A stretch of DNA of 35,191 bases, from contig JAIPFY010000033.1 of the NCBI GenBank assembly GCA_021736385.1, positions 1-35,191 of the forward strand. Direction: 5' to 3'. Position numbers and translations under genes: made by a program. Each line of letters begins with the position of its first letter. Within the stretch, counting starts at the first letter, position 1. Below are positions 24,694 through 31,876 of this stretch, in pieces. Source of the stretch: Spirochaetia bacterium (GTDB lineage: Bacteria > Spirochaetota > Spirochaetia > CAKZLE01). The notes under the pieces are model-generated. The model had not been told where the DNA came from and did not search any database. It saw nothing but the letters and a program-made list of their open reading frames with translations.

Positions 24694-25539
24694 GTGATAT
24701 ATGACCATTTTGCCATGAACGAACAGCTGCAGATCAGACGGCCCTCTCATGCCGTCTCCTATACTCCCGGTCTGATCATCTCCTGTGCAGGCGAGAGCTG
24801 GTGGCGTGCCGGCGCAGGCTACCGGAGACCGCAGGGGAACGCCTTCGAGGTCGGCTTCGAGTATGTGCTCTCTGGTGATGCTGAACTGGATCGAGGGGGG
24901 GTCACCACCGTGGTCGGCGCGGGAGAGGTCTTCGTCTTCATGACCGGCAGCGATACCCGCTATGCCACCGGCCCATCAGGGGCCCTGCATAAGCGGTTTG
25001 CCACGCTCAACGGTACGGCACTCATGCCGCTGATGCGCAGTATGGGACTGCTTGGCCTCATGACGTTCACCCCGAAACTGCCTCAGCGGTTCCTGGAGCT
25101 GCTGACCGCCGCTCAGAAGATCCTCTCCGAACAGGGGAGTGCTGACGATATGGAGCTTTCGGTGATCGCCTGGCAGCTGCTTCAGGAGGCAGGGCGCTCC
25201 TATGCCCATAGGATCGCTGAACCGGTAGAGCGGATGCTCTGCTACATCGGAGACCATCTGCATGAGGCGATCACCCTCGAAGCGGTAGCTGATGCGGTGC
25301 ATATGAGCCCCACACACCTCAACCGACTCGCGAAGAGACATCTGGGGACCTCTGTCATGGAGTACTGCTATACACAGCGGTTGCTGTGGGCACGGGAGAT
25401 GCTCCTGAACACCTCCCAGCCGATCAAGGAGATCGCTCTGAGCTCTGGGTTCTCTGACCCCCTCTACTTCTCCTCCAGGTTCAAACAACGGTTCGGACTT
25501 GCCCCTTCTCTGTTCAGACGCAGTCAGCTCGGAGGCTGA
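24694..25539 (+). CDS. AraC-family transcriptional regulator
   Basis: The 281-residue protein has an N-terminal cupin-like sensor region (about 25-165, including GNAFEVGFEYVLSGDAELDR and GAGEVFVFMTGS in pieces) and a C-terminal double helix-turn-helix (about 183-278) with ITLEAVADAVHMSPTHLNRL and the second helix QPIKEIALSSGFSDPLYFSSRFK, truncated here to IKEIALSSGFSDPLYFS. It is transcribed away from the alpha-galactosidase gene across 57 bp and most likely controls it in response to a galactoside. The start is either GTG at 24694, which fits a -10 placed 6 nt upstream, or ATG at 24715; neither has a Shine-Dalgarno sequence. The 3' end overlaps the convergent serine dehydratase gene by 16 nt. 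Confidence 0.9.
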   Translation: MIYDHFAMNEQLQIRRPSHAVSYTPGLIISCAGESWWRAGAGYRRPQGNAFEVGFEYVLSGDAELDRGGVTTVVGAGEVFVFMTGSDTRYATGPSGALHKRFATLNGTALMPLMRSMGLLGLMTFTPKLPQRFLELLTAAQKILSEQGSADDMELSVIAWQLLQEAGRSYAHRIAEPVERMLCYIGDHLHEAITLEAVADAVHMSPTHLNRLAKRHLGTSVMEYCYTQRLLWAREMLLNTSQPIKEIALSSGFSDPLYFSSRFKQRFGLAPSLFRRSQLGG

Positions 25540-26720
25540 CCTATCCTCGCCAGTCCTCCTCCCGAGGTCTCGCGGTAGAGGGAAGGCAGGGCATGTCCGG
25601 TCTCCTTCATCACCGAGACCACCTGATCGAACGAGACCCGATGCATCCCGTCCGAGAGCAGACTGTAGTTCATATGGTTCAGAGCCCGTACCGCGGCAAG
25701 CGCGTTCCGTTCGATGCAGGGGATCTGCACCAGGCCGCCGATCGGGTCACAGGTCAGCCCGAGATGGTGTTCAAGCCCCATCTCCGCCGCATATTCGATC
25801 TGCCGGGCAGATCCGCCCATCAGTTGTGCACTGGCCCCTGAGGCCATGGCACAGGCTGTACCTATCTCTCCCTGACACCCTACTTCAGCTCCCGATATCG
25901 AAGCATGCTCCTTAACCAGTGCACCGATGATCCCTGCAGTGGCCAGTGCCCTGATGATCCTGCTTTCGGGCAGCTTGTAGACTTCCTTCTGGTACCGCAG
26001 GACCGCTGGAAGCACCCCGCAAGACCCGCAGGTGGGAGCGGTTACGACCATCCCGCCTGCAGCATTCTCCTCGGAGACCGCCAGGGCATAGGCATAGACT
26101 TTTGACCGTTTGCCCATCGGTCCGCTGAAGTGCGTAGCCTTTGCATAGTAGCCTGATGCCTTTCTCGGCAGATTGAGCCCTCCGGGGAGGACTCCCTCAT
26201 GATCAAGACCGGCCTTGAGGGCACTCTTCATCACCTTCCAGACTTCATTGAGATAGTCCGGAAGATCCGCATCCTCATGCTCGAACACATACTCCCACAT
26301 AGGTCTTCCGCTGGTCTCACACCACTGCATGATCTGATTCATCGTATCAAGCGGATAGATATGACGCTCGGGCAGCTGCTGCTGATCTTTCACGATCTTA
26401 CCGCCGCCGACACTGTAATAGATCTCATGTATATCATCGGGAAGGAGGGTTATCTTCAGGGCATTGGGATGGCGGGGTAGTTCGGTCTCAGGCTGCCAGA
26501 GGACTTCACAGCTCGCCCCTGCCCTGCGTGCCTCTTCCATGATGGCGACATCGGTCATATGACCTCGTCCGGTCGCAGCCAGACTCCCGTAGAGGGTCAC
26601 TTCGATATGAGAGGCTCCCCGGTGTCCCGTGAGGAACTCTTCGACCGCTTTGCGCGGTCCCATGGTATGACTGCTTGACGGGCCGTACCCTATGCGAAAT
26701 ATATCTTTGATGGTTTCCAT
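25524..26720 (-). CDS. sdaA: L-serine dehydratase, iron-sulfur type, single chain
   Basis: The 398-residue enzyme deaminates L-serine to pyruvate and ammonia. The beta domain comes first, with IGYGPSSSHTMGPRKAVEEF (10-29), followed by the alpha domain with TAPTCGSCGVLPAVL (228-241). The likely [4Fe-4S] ligands are C282, C324 and C335; the spacings 42 and 11 equal those of the Legionella enzyme (C343, C385, C396). It is shorter than the E. coli protein (454). The ATG at 26720 starts directly with the family N-terminus. A TATCAT ends 5 nt before it, with TTCTCA 17 bp further, so the mRNA may be leaderless. The oxygen-sensitive cluster fits an anaerobe. Confidence 0.94.
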   Translation of the reverse strand: METIKDIFRIGYGPSSSHTMGPRKAVEEFLTGHRGASHIEVTLYGSLAATGRGHMTDVAIMEEARRAGASCEVLWQPETELPRHPNALKITLLPDDIHEIYYSVGGGKIVKDQQQLPERHIYPLDTMNQIMQWCETSGRPMWEYVFEHEDADLPDYLNEVWKVMKSALKAGLDHEGVLPGGLNLPRKASGYYAKATHFSGPMGKRSKVYAYALAVSEENAAGGMVVTAPTCGSCGVLPAVLRYQKEVYKLPESRIIRALATAGIIGALVKEHASISGAEVGCQGEIGTACAMASGASAQLMGGSARQIEYAAEMGLEHHLGLTCDPIGGLVQIPCIERNALAAVRALNHMNYSLLSDGMHRVSFDQVVSVMKETGHALPSLYRETSGGGLARIGQPPS

Positions 26721-26725
26721 ACACC

Positions 26726-26754
26726 ATGATACCCGGTTTGCCCCATCATGAGAA
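26726..26754 (-). promoter_or_regulatory. Possible promoter of the serine dehydratase gene
   Basis: TTCTCA (26754-26749) and TATCAT (26731-26726) on the minus strand are 17 bp apart; the -10 ends 5 nt before the ATG. Both hexamers are only moderate matches. Confidence 0.35.
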
Positions 26755-26890
26755 GCACCGGCAGTGCCCTGTCTGTCGAAAGAGCAGCCCTTCTATCGTG
26801 CTGTCTCACAGAGGCATCTTTCTCCCGACAGGGCAAGCGACATCTGGAGGATCTTGAGAGCTGTGACCTGAGAAGGGCTTCCGGGTCCTG

Positions 26891-27409
26891 CTACAGCAGG
26901 CTCTCGATCTGCGGTGCTATCTTCTCAGGTGTGACGTTCGGTGCGAACCGTTCGAAGAGTCTTCCCTCCCGGTCGATGAGGAACTTGGTGAAGTTCCATT
27001 TGATCTCATCACCGAGGACTCCCTTGAGCTTTCCCAGCACCCCGCCCGATCCTGCTCTACGAAGTTCTGCTGAGGCTTCTTTGAGCTGGACGAACAGCGG
27101 TGAGGCATTCGGTCCGTTGACGTCGATCTTGGAGAAGGTCTTGAAGGAGACCCCGTAGGTGAGCTGGCAGAACTGCACGATCTCCTGATCGGTCCCGGGT
27201 GCCTGGTTGTGAAACTGATTGCAGGGAAAATCGAGGATCTCGAATCCTTCATCCCGATACTTCAGATAGAGACGTTCCAGTCCCTCATACTGCGGGGTGA
27301 ACCCGCAGCCGGTAGCGGTGTTCACGATCAGCAGGACCTTCCCCCGATAATCGGCCAGCGGGATATCGTGCTGATCTGCATCTTTCACGGTCACATCATA
27401 TAACTGCAT
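26891..27409 (-). CDS. Glutathione peroxidase-family thiol peroxidase
   Basis: The 172-residue protein has the GPx fold: peroxidatic cysteine C35 in TATGCGFTPQYEGL, glutamine Q65 in FPCNQF, and Trp-Asn in KWNFTKFL (W138, N139), the full catalytic tetrad. Cysteine, not selenocysteine, is used. C81 in IVQFCQLTYG fits the resolving cysteine of thioredoxin-dependent members, so thioredoxin is the likely reductant. A Gly-rich insert (GSGGVLGKLKGVLG) precedes the tetrad Trp. The frame is open to 27466, but the ATG at 27409 is the usual N-terminus and AGAGG lies about 10 nt upstream. It follows the NUDIX-like gene by 115 nt on the same strand. Confidence 0.93.
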   Translation of the reverse strand: MQLYDVTVKDADQHDIPLADYRGKVLLIVNTATGCGFTPQYEGLERLYLKYRDEGFEILDFPCNQFHNQAPGTDQEIVQFCQLTYGVSFKTFSKIDVNGPNASPLFVQLKEASAELRRAGSGGVLGKLKGVLGDEIKWNFTKFLIDREGRLFERFAPNVTPEKIAPQIESLL

Positions 27410-27524
27410 GGTATACGTACCTCTTGATGATAATATGCTTCTTTCCCGCCCAAAGGGCAACACCATAGTTGACTTCCGGGTGATCTATCCTGTCAGAGAG
27501 ATCTTTTGACAGAGACATCTCATC

Positions 27525-28073
27525 TCATCGGGCCCGCAGGAGATCAGAAGTATCCCGCCTGTCGCAGGCAGCGACTGCCTGCGCGTATCTGCCTGCATGA
27601 TCAGATGCTGGTTCCTCAGAGATCTGCCTGAGCCCATCGATCCAGAGAAAGAACTGTCGCAGCTGGGCTCCGACGAACAGCGCCGTATCCTTCGGGATCC
27701 TCTGCTCTGAGAACCAGCGCAGCTCACAGGAGGGATCGATACAGCTGCACAGTCGTTTCGTCTTCAGTCTGCTGGTGAACAGTTCCCGGTGTAGACCCGG
27801 TAGGTGCTGCTGCCACAGAGGAAGATCGGGGCGATCGAGCACCACGGAAGAAAGCAGGGTCTCTGCTGCCGCCCTCAGAGCGGTCCTCCGGTACTCGCGA
27901 ACTCCGGTCTCGGGATTCCGCAGATCGCCCTCTTCCCATGCTACTTCAGGGAACGACCACCTTGAGGCTATCTGATCATGATATCTGCAGCCGAGCAGTA
28001 TCGAGATCGATCCCCATCTATCAATATGCCAGAACAGGACACCCGCCCCATGATACGACAGCATGTATCTCAT
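27525..28073 (-). CDS. Hypothetical protein, possibly a degenerate NUDIX-fold protein
   Basis: The 182-residue protein is not clearly recognised. Its first 90 residues look like a NUDIX domain: a strand GAGVLFWHID, then ILLGCRYHD, then WSFPEVAWEEGD, where the family has a SFPGGxxExGE-like turn, and a helix EYRRTALRAAAETLLSS at the place of the REUxEExGU box. In that helix only R and the first E of the EE pair remain; the other glutamates and the glycine are lost, so metal-dependent hydrolysis is unlikely. The rest (about 90-182) shows no known motif and has a Cys pair (LCSCIDPSC). The gene is real to judge by its strong Shine-Dalgarno sequence (GAGGAGG, 7-8 nt before the ATG at 28073). Confidence 0.6.
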   Translation of the reverse strand: MRYMLSYHGAGVLFWHIDRWGSISILLGCRYHDQIASRWSFPEVAWEEGDLRNPETGVREYRRTALRAAAETLLSSVVLDRPDLPLWQQHLPGLHRELFTSRLKTKRLCSCIDPSCELRWFSEQRIPKDTALFVGAQLRQFFLWIDGLRQISEEPASDHAGRYAQAVAACDRRDTSDLLRAR

Positions 28074-28421
28074 CTGATGACCTCCTCATGCGATGCTGTA
28101 CTACCATTATCACCGGGAGGTCAGACATATAGTGTCGGTGTGAACAGGACCTTCAAAAAAAAACGGTGTGATCCCAGGTCTGAGGGAGCAGCCCTCTGAA
28201 GAACTCCCTCATACAGGGCACATGCAGCCTGCATATCTTTTGCAGTACCGAAGCATCCGGTGTATACTGTGCAGGAGATAGTTACTCACTCTACTGAGAC
28301 ACAAAGCATCAGTCCCTCAGTCCTGCCACAGGCTGGGAACTCCTGACCAGCGGTCAGGCCGGGGAGCTGCGAGGCAGAGGAGCCTATCGTGCCGATCCCC
28401 AGGTGCAGGTACGGAGGATGT
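28074..28421. other. 348-bp divergent intergenic region upstream of the WYL regulator
   Basis: No gene is seen. The left end holds the Shine-Dalgarno sequence of the NUDIX-like gene. The right part holds the WYL promoter (28240-28268), a near-perfect inverted repeat CTGTGCAGGA (28267-28276) / TCCTGCCACAG (28321-28331, one bulged base), and a short hairpin CCTGACC-AGC-GGTCAGG (28342-28358). A run of nine A residues lies near 28155. Confidence 0.5.
28240..28268 (+). promoter_or_regulatory. Promoter of the WYL regulator gene
   Basis: TTGCAG (28240-28245) and TATACT (28263-28268) are exactly 17 bp apart. The transcript would have a leader of about 147 nt, the longest inferred here. Confidence 0.6.
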
Positions 28422-29408
28422 ATGGGTAAGAACAGCATGGAGAGGATCATCTACATAGATGAGCTGCTGCGTGATCACAGCTTCCCGAAGAAACAGGACT
28501 TCGCAGAACACTTCGAAGTGTCAGGGAAGACCATCGAAAGGGATCTCGAATACATGAGGGACCGGCTCGGAGCCCCTGTAGTCTACGACAGGGAGCGATG
28601 CGGGTATTGTTATGAACAGGAGGGGTACTATATCCCTTCGTGCCATATGCAGCAGCAGGAAGCCCTTGCCCTGTTCATATCGCATTATCTGGGCAATGCA
28701 TGGAAGGCGACTCCCCTTGCCGACGCTGCCCAGCGGCTGTGGAAGCGGGTATCGGGATCCATCAGTGAAGAACTGCTCATAGACACCTCGGCATTCAGTC
28801 AGACCGTCCATCTGGTCGATCAGTCGGTGGAGATCGATACCCGGTCCTGGCTCTCGGTATTCACTGCAGCTCGGAACAGGAGAAAGATCAGGATCACCTA
28901 CCGTTCACAGGGAAAGGCTGCCGCCGAGCGGGTCATACGTCCCTACCGGCTGATCCATCACCGTAACAGCTGGTATGTGCTGGCGTATGACGAGAACCGG
29001 CAGATGCCACTGATGTTCAGCATCTCCAGGATCGAAGGGCTGACCGAACTCGATGAGGCGTTCACCATACCGGAGCAGTTCTCCATCTCCGACTATATCG
29101 ATCCGAGATTCGGTATCCATATCGGGGGGACCCCCTGTACCGTGGTCATTCAGCTTGAGAAGAGCCTGTTGGCAGTGGTATCAGAGCATATGCCCGCAAC
29201 AAACAGACAGATCCGTCAGTGCAGTGACAGCACGTGCACGATCAGCTTCGAGACCAACCAGAGGGAAGAACTCAAGCACTGGCTGCTGCAGTGGGGAGGG
29301 AACATTGAAGTGATCGAACCTCAGGAGATGCGGGACGAACTCGCTGCGATCGGGAGATACTACGTCGACACCTATACCAGAGATACCCCCGGCACTGAAG
29401 TCCAGTGA
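28422..29408 (+). CDS. YafY-type transcriptional regulator with WYL domain
   Basis: The 328-residue protein has an N-terminal DeoR-like winged helix-turn-helix (about 6-60, RIIYIDELLRDHSFPKKQDFAEHF read in part, and VSGKTIERDLEYMRDRL), a middle helical region and the WYL domain (about 150-225) with ITYRSQGKAAAERVIRPYRLIHHRNSWYVLAYD, here seen by RPYRLIHHRNSWYVLAY. A WCX-like C-terminal region follows (about 240-315). WYL regulators bind nucleic-acid or nucleotide ligands and often control phage-defence or DNA-damage genes; no such target is next to it. The ATG at 28422 has GGAGG 4 nt upstream, and ATG 28437 is an alternative. Its stop abuts the convergent pcm stop without a gap. Confidence 0.88.
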   Translation: MGKNSMERIIYIDELLRDHSFPKKQDFAEHFEVSGKTIERDLEYMRDRLGAPVVYDRERCGYCYEQEGYYIPSCHMQQQEALALFISHYLGNAWKATPLADAAQRLWKRVSGSISEELLIDTSAFSQTVHLVDQSVEIDTRSWLSVFTAARNRRKIRITYRSQGKAAAERVIRPYRLIHHRNSWYVLAYDENRQMPLMFSISRIEGLTELDEAFTIPEQFSISDYIDPRFGIHIGGTPCTVVIQLEKSLLAVVSEHMPATNRQIRQCSDSTCTISFETNQREELKHWLLQWGGNIEVIEPQEMRDELAAIGRYYVDTYTRDTPGTEVQ

Positions 29409-30011
29409 TCACAGCAGCGGCACGAACCGCACCGGTATGAGCGGCCGGGTCTGCACTTCGCCCTGCAGATCCCTGGTGATATGATAGAGGTACTGCACCT
29501 CACCTGCAGGGCCGAGAGGAATGATCATGCTGCCTCCGCGCTTCAGCTGGCCCACCAGCTGAAGCGGCAGCTCTGCAGCCGCGGCAGTGACGATGATCTT
29601 ATCGTACGGGGCATGTTCAGGCCATCCCTGTTTCCCGTCTCCTGTATGGTAGGAGATGGTATGATAGCCGAGCTCTTCAAGGGTCTGCTCTGCACGCAGG
29701 GAGAGCTCACTGATACGCTCTACGGTATAGACATGAGAGGCAAGCAGCGAGAGCAGGGCGCTCTGGTACCCGCTTCCTGTCCCGATCTCAAGGACCCTGT
29801 CAGTGCTCTTCAGCTGCAGCCTGTCGGTCATGTAGGCTACGATGAACGGCTGACTGATCGTCTGTCCATAGCCGATGGAGAATGGTGAATCCACTGAGGC
29901 GAATGATGACAGATGGGCTGACATGAAGGCTTCTCTGGGAATGGATTCCAGCTTTTCTATCACCTCACGGCTTATCCCGTCCCAGCTGCAGGATCTGTTG
30001 ATCATGGTCAT
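29409..30011 (-). CDS. pcm: Protein-L-isoaspartate O-methyltransferase
   Basis: The 200-residue enzyme methylates L-isoaspartyl residues in damaged proteins so that they can revert. The N-terminal REAFMSAHLSSFASVDSPFSIGYGQTISQP region holds the typical IGYGQTISQP (about 46-55), followed by SAM motif I VLEIGTGSGYQSALL (73-87), TVERISEL (95-102) and GDGKQGWPEHAPYDKIIVTAA, seen by GDGKQGWPEHAPYDKI. The C-terminus ends with RFVPL. The ATG at 30011 has AAGGG about 9 nt upstream; a second in-frame ATG is two codons later. It faces the WYL regulator gene with directly abutting stops. Confidence 0.94.
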   Translation of the reverse strand: MTMINRSCSWDGISREVIEKLESIPREAFMSAHLSSFASVDSPFSIGYGQTISQPFIVAYMTDRLQLKSTDRVLEIGTGSGYQSALLSLLASHVYTVERISELSLRAEQTLEELGYHTISYHTGDGKQGWPEHAPYDKIIVTAAAAELPLQLVGQLKRGGSMIIPLGPAGEVQYLYHITRDLQGEVQTRPLIPVRFVPLL

Positions 30012-30076
30012 GGCTGCATCCCTTCCCGGTTCTTCTCATCGTTCATAGGTACCCCCTTGTGTGATCCGGCACCTTC

Positions 30077-30105
30077 ATCATACGACTTGAGGGGCGATCA
30101 AACAA
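30077..30105 (-). promoter_or_regulatory. Promoter of pcm
   Basis: TTGTTT (30105-30100) and TATGAT (30082-30077) on the minus strand are 17 bp apart, with an expected leader of about 58 nt. Confidence 0.55.
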
Positions 30106-30287
30106 TATCAGAAGGGGCAAGAATCTCTCTATCCCTGCATCCAGAGCAGACATGGGTATCTCTGTTCAGGTGAATGGTTCATACTACCTATGGTCATCAG
30201 GGCCTCTCAAGGGGTACAGTATCAGTACTGCAGGGAGCCGTATCGCTGCTGCATATACACAACAAGATCTGACAGAGAAGGTATGCT

Positions 30288-30935
30288 ATGACAGAGACAG
30301 CTATCAAGGACCATTCACTCGAAGAGCGGCTCAATGCGCTCACGCATGCAGCCGGTGCAGGGATGAGCATCGCTGCGCTGGTGTTCCTGCTGGTGCTCAT
30401 TCCCGGCGGTCCTGCCGGGAACACTGCCAGGATCGCCTTCAGCATCTACGGGGCGTGCCAGATCCTGCTCTACCTCTCCTCGGCGGTGACCCATCAGTTC
30501 TCTGATACACAGAAGGTGTATCATATTGCCCGTATCTTCGATCAGCTTGCGATCTACTACCTGATCGCAGGCACCTACACACCTATAGCTCTTCTGGTGC
30601 TGCCCGATCCCTGGAGGACTCAGATGCTGATCAGCATATGGGGCCTGGCAGCTCTCGGGACGCTCCTGAAGGCTTGGATCTTCCAGAAGCAGCATAAGCT
30701 CACCGATATCCTCTATGTGCCGATGGGATGGCTGGTCATCCTCTTTCTCAAGCCGCTGCAGCAGCATGCGCCGGATGGGTTCCTCACCCTCCTGATGGCA
30801 GGTGGGATCATCTATACGGTCGGGATCATCTTCTACCTCACACGGAAGATCTATCTCAGTCATGTGATCTGGCACCTGTTCGTGATCGCAGGCAGCATCT
30901 GTTTCTATGCGGCCTTCGCACGCTATCTCATATGA
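30288..30935 (+). CDS. Hemolysin III / PAQR-family membrane protein
   Basis: The 215-residue protein has seven hydrophobic segments and the conserved PAQR/CREST residues: EERLNALTHAAGAG near the N-terminus, SSAVTHQF with the conserved Ser/His (about 64-71), FDQLAIYYLIAGTYTP (about 84-99) and the C-terminal HVIWHLFVIAGS with two histidines. These residues form a metal site in the superfamily (ceramidase-like hydrolases). Bacterial members are labelled hemolysin III, but their function in most species is unknown. The ATG at 30288 has AAGG about 7 nt upstream. The 276-bp gap before it shows nothing apart from the pcm promoter. Confidence 0.9.
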   Translation: MTETAIKDHSLEERLNALTHAAGAGMSIAALVFLLVLIPGGPAGNTARIAFSIYGACQILLYLSSAVTHQFSDTQKVYHIARIFDQLAIYYLIAGTYTPIALLVLPDPWRTQMLISIWGLAALGTLLKAWIFQKQHKLTDILYVPMGWLVILFLKPLQQHAPDGFLTLLMAGGIIYTVGIIFYLTRKIYLSHVIWHLFVIAGSICFYAAFARYLI

Positions 30936-30960
30936 TCAGCTGAGAAGGGGTGAAGATATC

Positions 30961-31620
30961 TCAGTGATCATCGGCAGCAGCAAAGGTGGTATATCTGGTG
31001 CCGTTGCTGTGGAGGATCTGCAGCCCGGTCTGTTCTGCGATGCAGTGCAGGGTCTCAAGCGTATAGAATGAGATATGCGTGGCATCCCTGATATAGTGCC
31101 AGTCGAAGAACTGCTTTCGATCATCGGGGTGGAACAGGGTCATGACCGAAAGAATGCCCTGTTCGCCAAGCAGCTGCCTGAAGAGCCTGAAATAGGGTAA
31201 CGGATCCTGAAGATGTTCCAGGACCTCCGTGCAGGTGAGCAGGTCGTACCGCTTCCCCCTGTAGATCCTCTCAGGGGCATAGTAGAGATCATAGATATCC
31301 ATCTCATAGCCGTGATACCGTTCCAGGATCTGTGCGAGGACCGGTGACGGTCCGCTGCCGAAATCGAGTCCCCGACGGCCGGACCCCGCATAGCCGAAGA
31401 CGGCATCCTCGAGGAAGCGATAGAAGTACGCGACGTAGCGGGGATCATCGATCGAGTTGTTATGATAGTCATAGAGCCTGAGCTCCGCTTCGGGAGAGAG
31501 CAGGTGCTGAGGGTCTTTTGCGATGAACCGGCACGCAGGACAGCGGTGGTACAGCGTCCCGTGCTTCGGGTCTCTCAGCTCCTCGGTTCGTTCTGTGCAT
31601 ATGATACAGGTATTGCTCAC
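30961..31620 (-). CDS. Zinc-ribbon class I SAM-dependent methyltransferase (paralogue 2)
   Basis: The 219-residue protein has the same order as the protein encoded at 14754-15398: a CxxC...CxxC ribbon (C5, C8, C27, C30), SAM motif I LDFGSGPSPVL (about 85-95), an acidic YDLYYAPE after strand 2, LTCTEVLEHLQDPLPYF, and a C-terminal THISFYTLETLH. The substrate is unknown. The start is GTG at 31620, chosen because AAGGAG lies 7 nt upstream and the protein then begins just before CIIC, as in the paralogue; the frame is open to 31653. It is divergent from the UbiA gene and convergent with hemolysin III (25-bp gap). Confidence 0.8.
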   Translation of the reverse strand: MSNTCIICTERTEELRDPKHGTLYHRCPACRFIAKDPQHLLSPEAELRLYDYHNNSIDDPRYVAYFYRFLEDAVFGYAGSGRRGLDFGSGPSPVLAQILERYHGYEMDIYDLYYAPERIYRGKRYDLLTCTEVLEHLQDPLPYFRLFRQLLGEQGILSVMTLFHPDDRKQFFDWHYIRDATHISFYTLETLHCIAEQTGLQILHSNGTRYTTFAAADDH

Positions 31621-31841
31621 TTGGGATCTCCTTGACTGGGGCCTTTCCATCATAGCCCGGATGAGACGGTTTGGGTACCGTCAGTGCATACCACCGGAGA
31701 GCGGTACGCTATCATCCGCGACCACGGGTATCACCCCGGAGCGGTCGTGATCCACCTTCTGGTGGCACTCTGCAGCTGGCAGATCAGAAGTATCCATGCA
31801 CACAAGACCTGCAGATCAAGCATCTTTTTTCACATTATATC

Positions 31842-31870
31842 TTTGTCCCCTGCCCGTTTTCGGGTATAGT
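31842..31870 (+). promoter_or_regulatory. Promoter of the UbiA-type gene (leaderless type)
   Basis: TTTGTC (31842-31847; or TTGTCC one base later with a 16-bp spacer) and TATAGT (31865-31870). The 6 nt GACTGC separate the -10 from the ATG at 31877. Confidence 0.6.
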
Positions 31871-31876
31871 GACTGC

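Noticed and set aside
28267-28358. Riboswitch in the WYL leader
   Set aside because: Some hairpins are visible, but none matches the conserved core of a riboswitch class that I know, and one arm lies before the expected transcription start.
30152-30505. A 117-codon plus-strand frame before and into the hemolysin III gene
   Set aside because: It has no Shine-Dalgarno sequence and most of it lies in the wrong frame of the clear hemolysin III gene.
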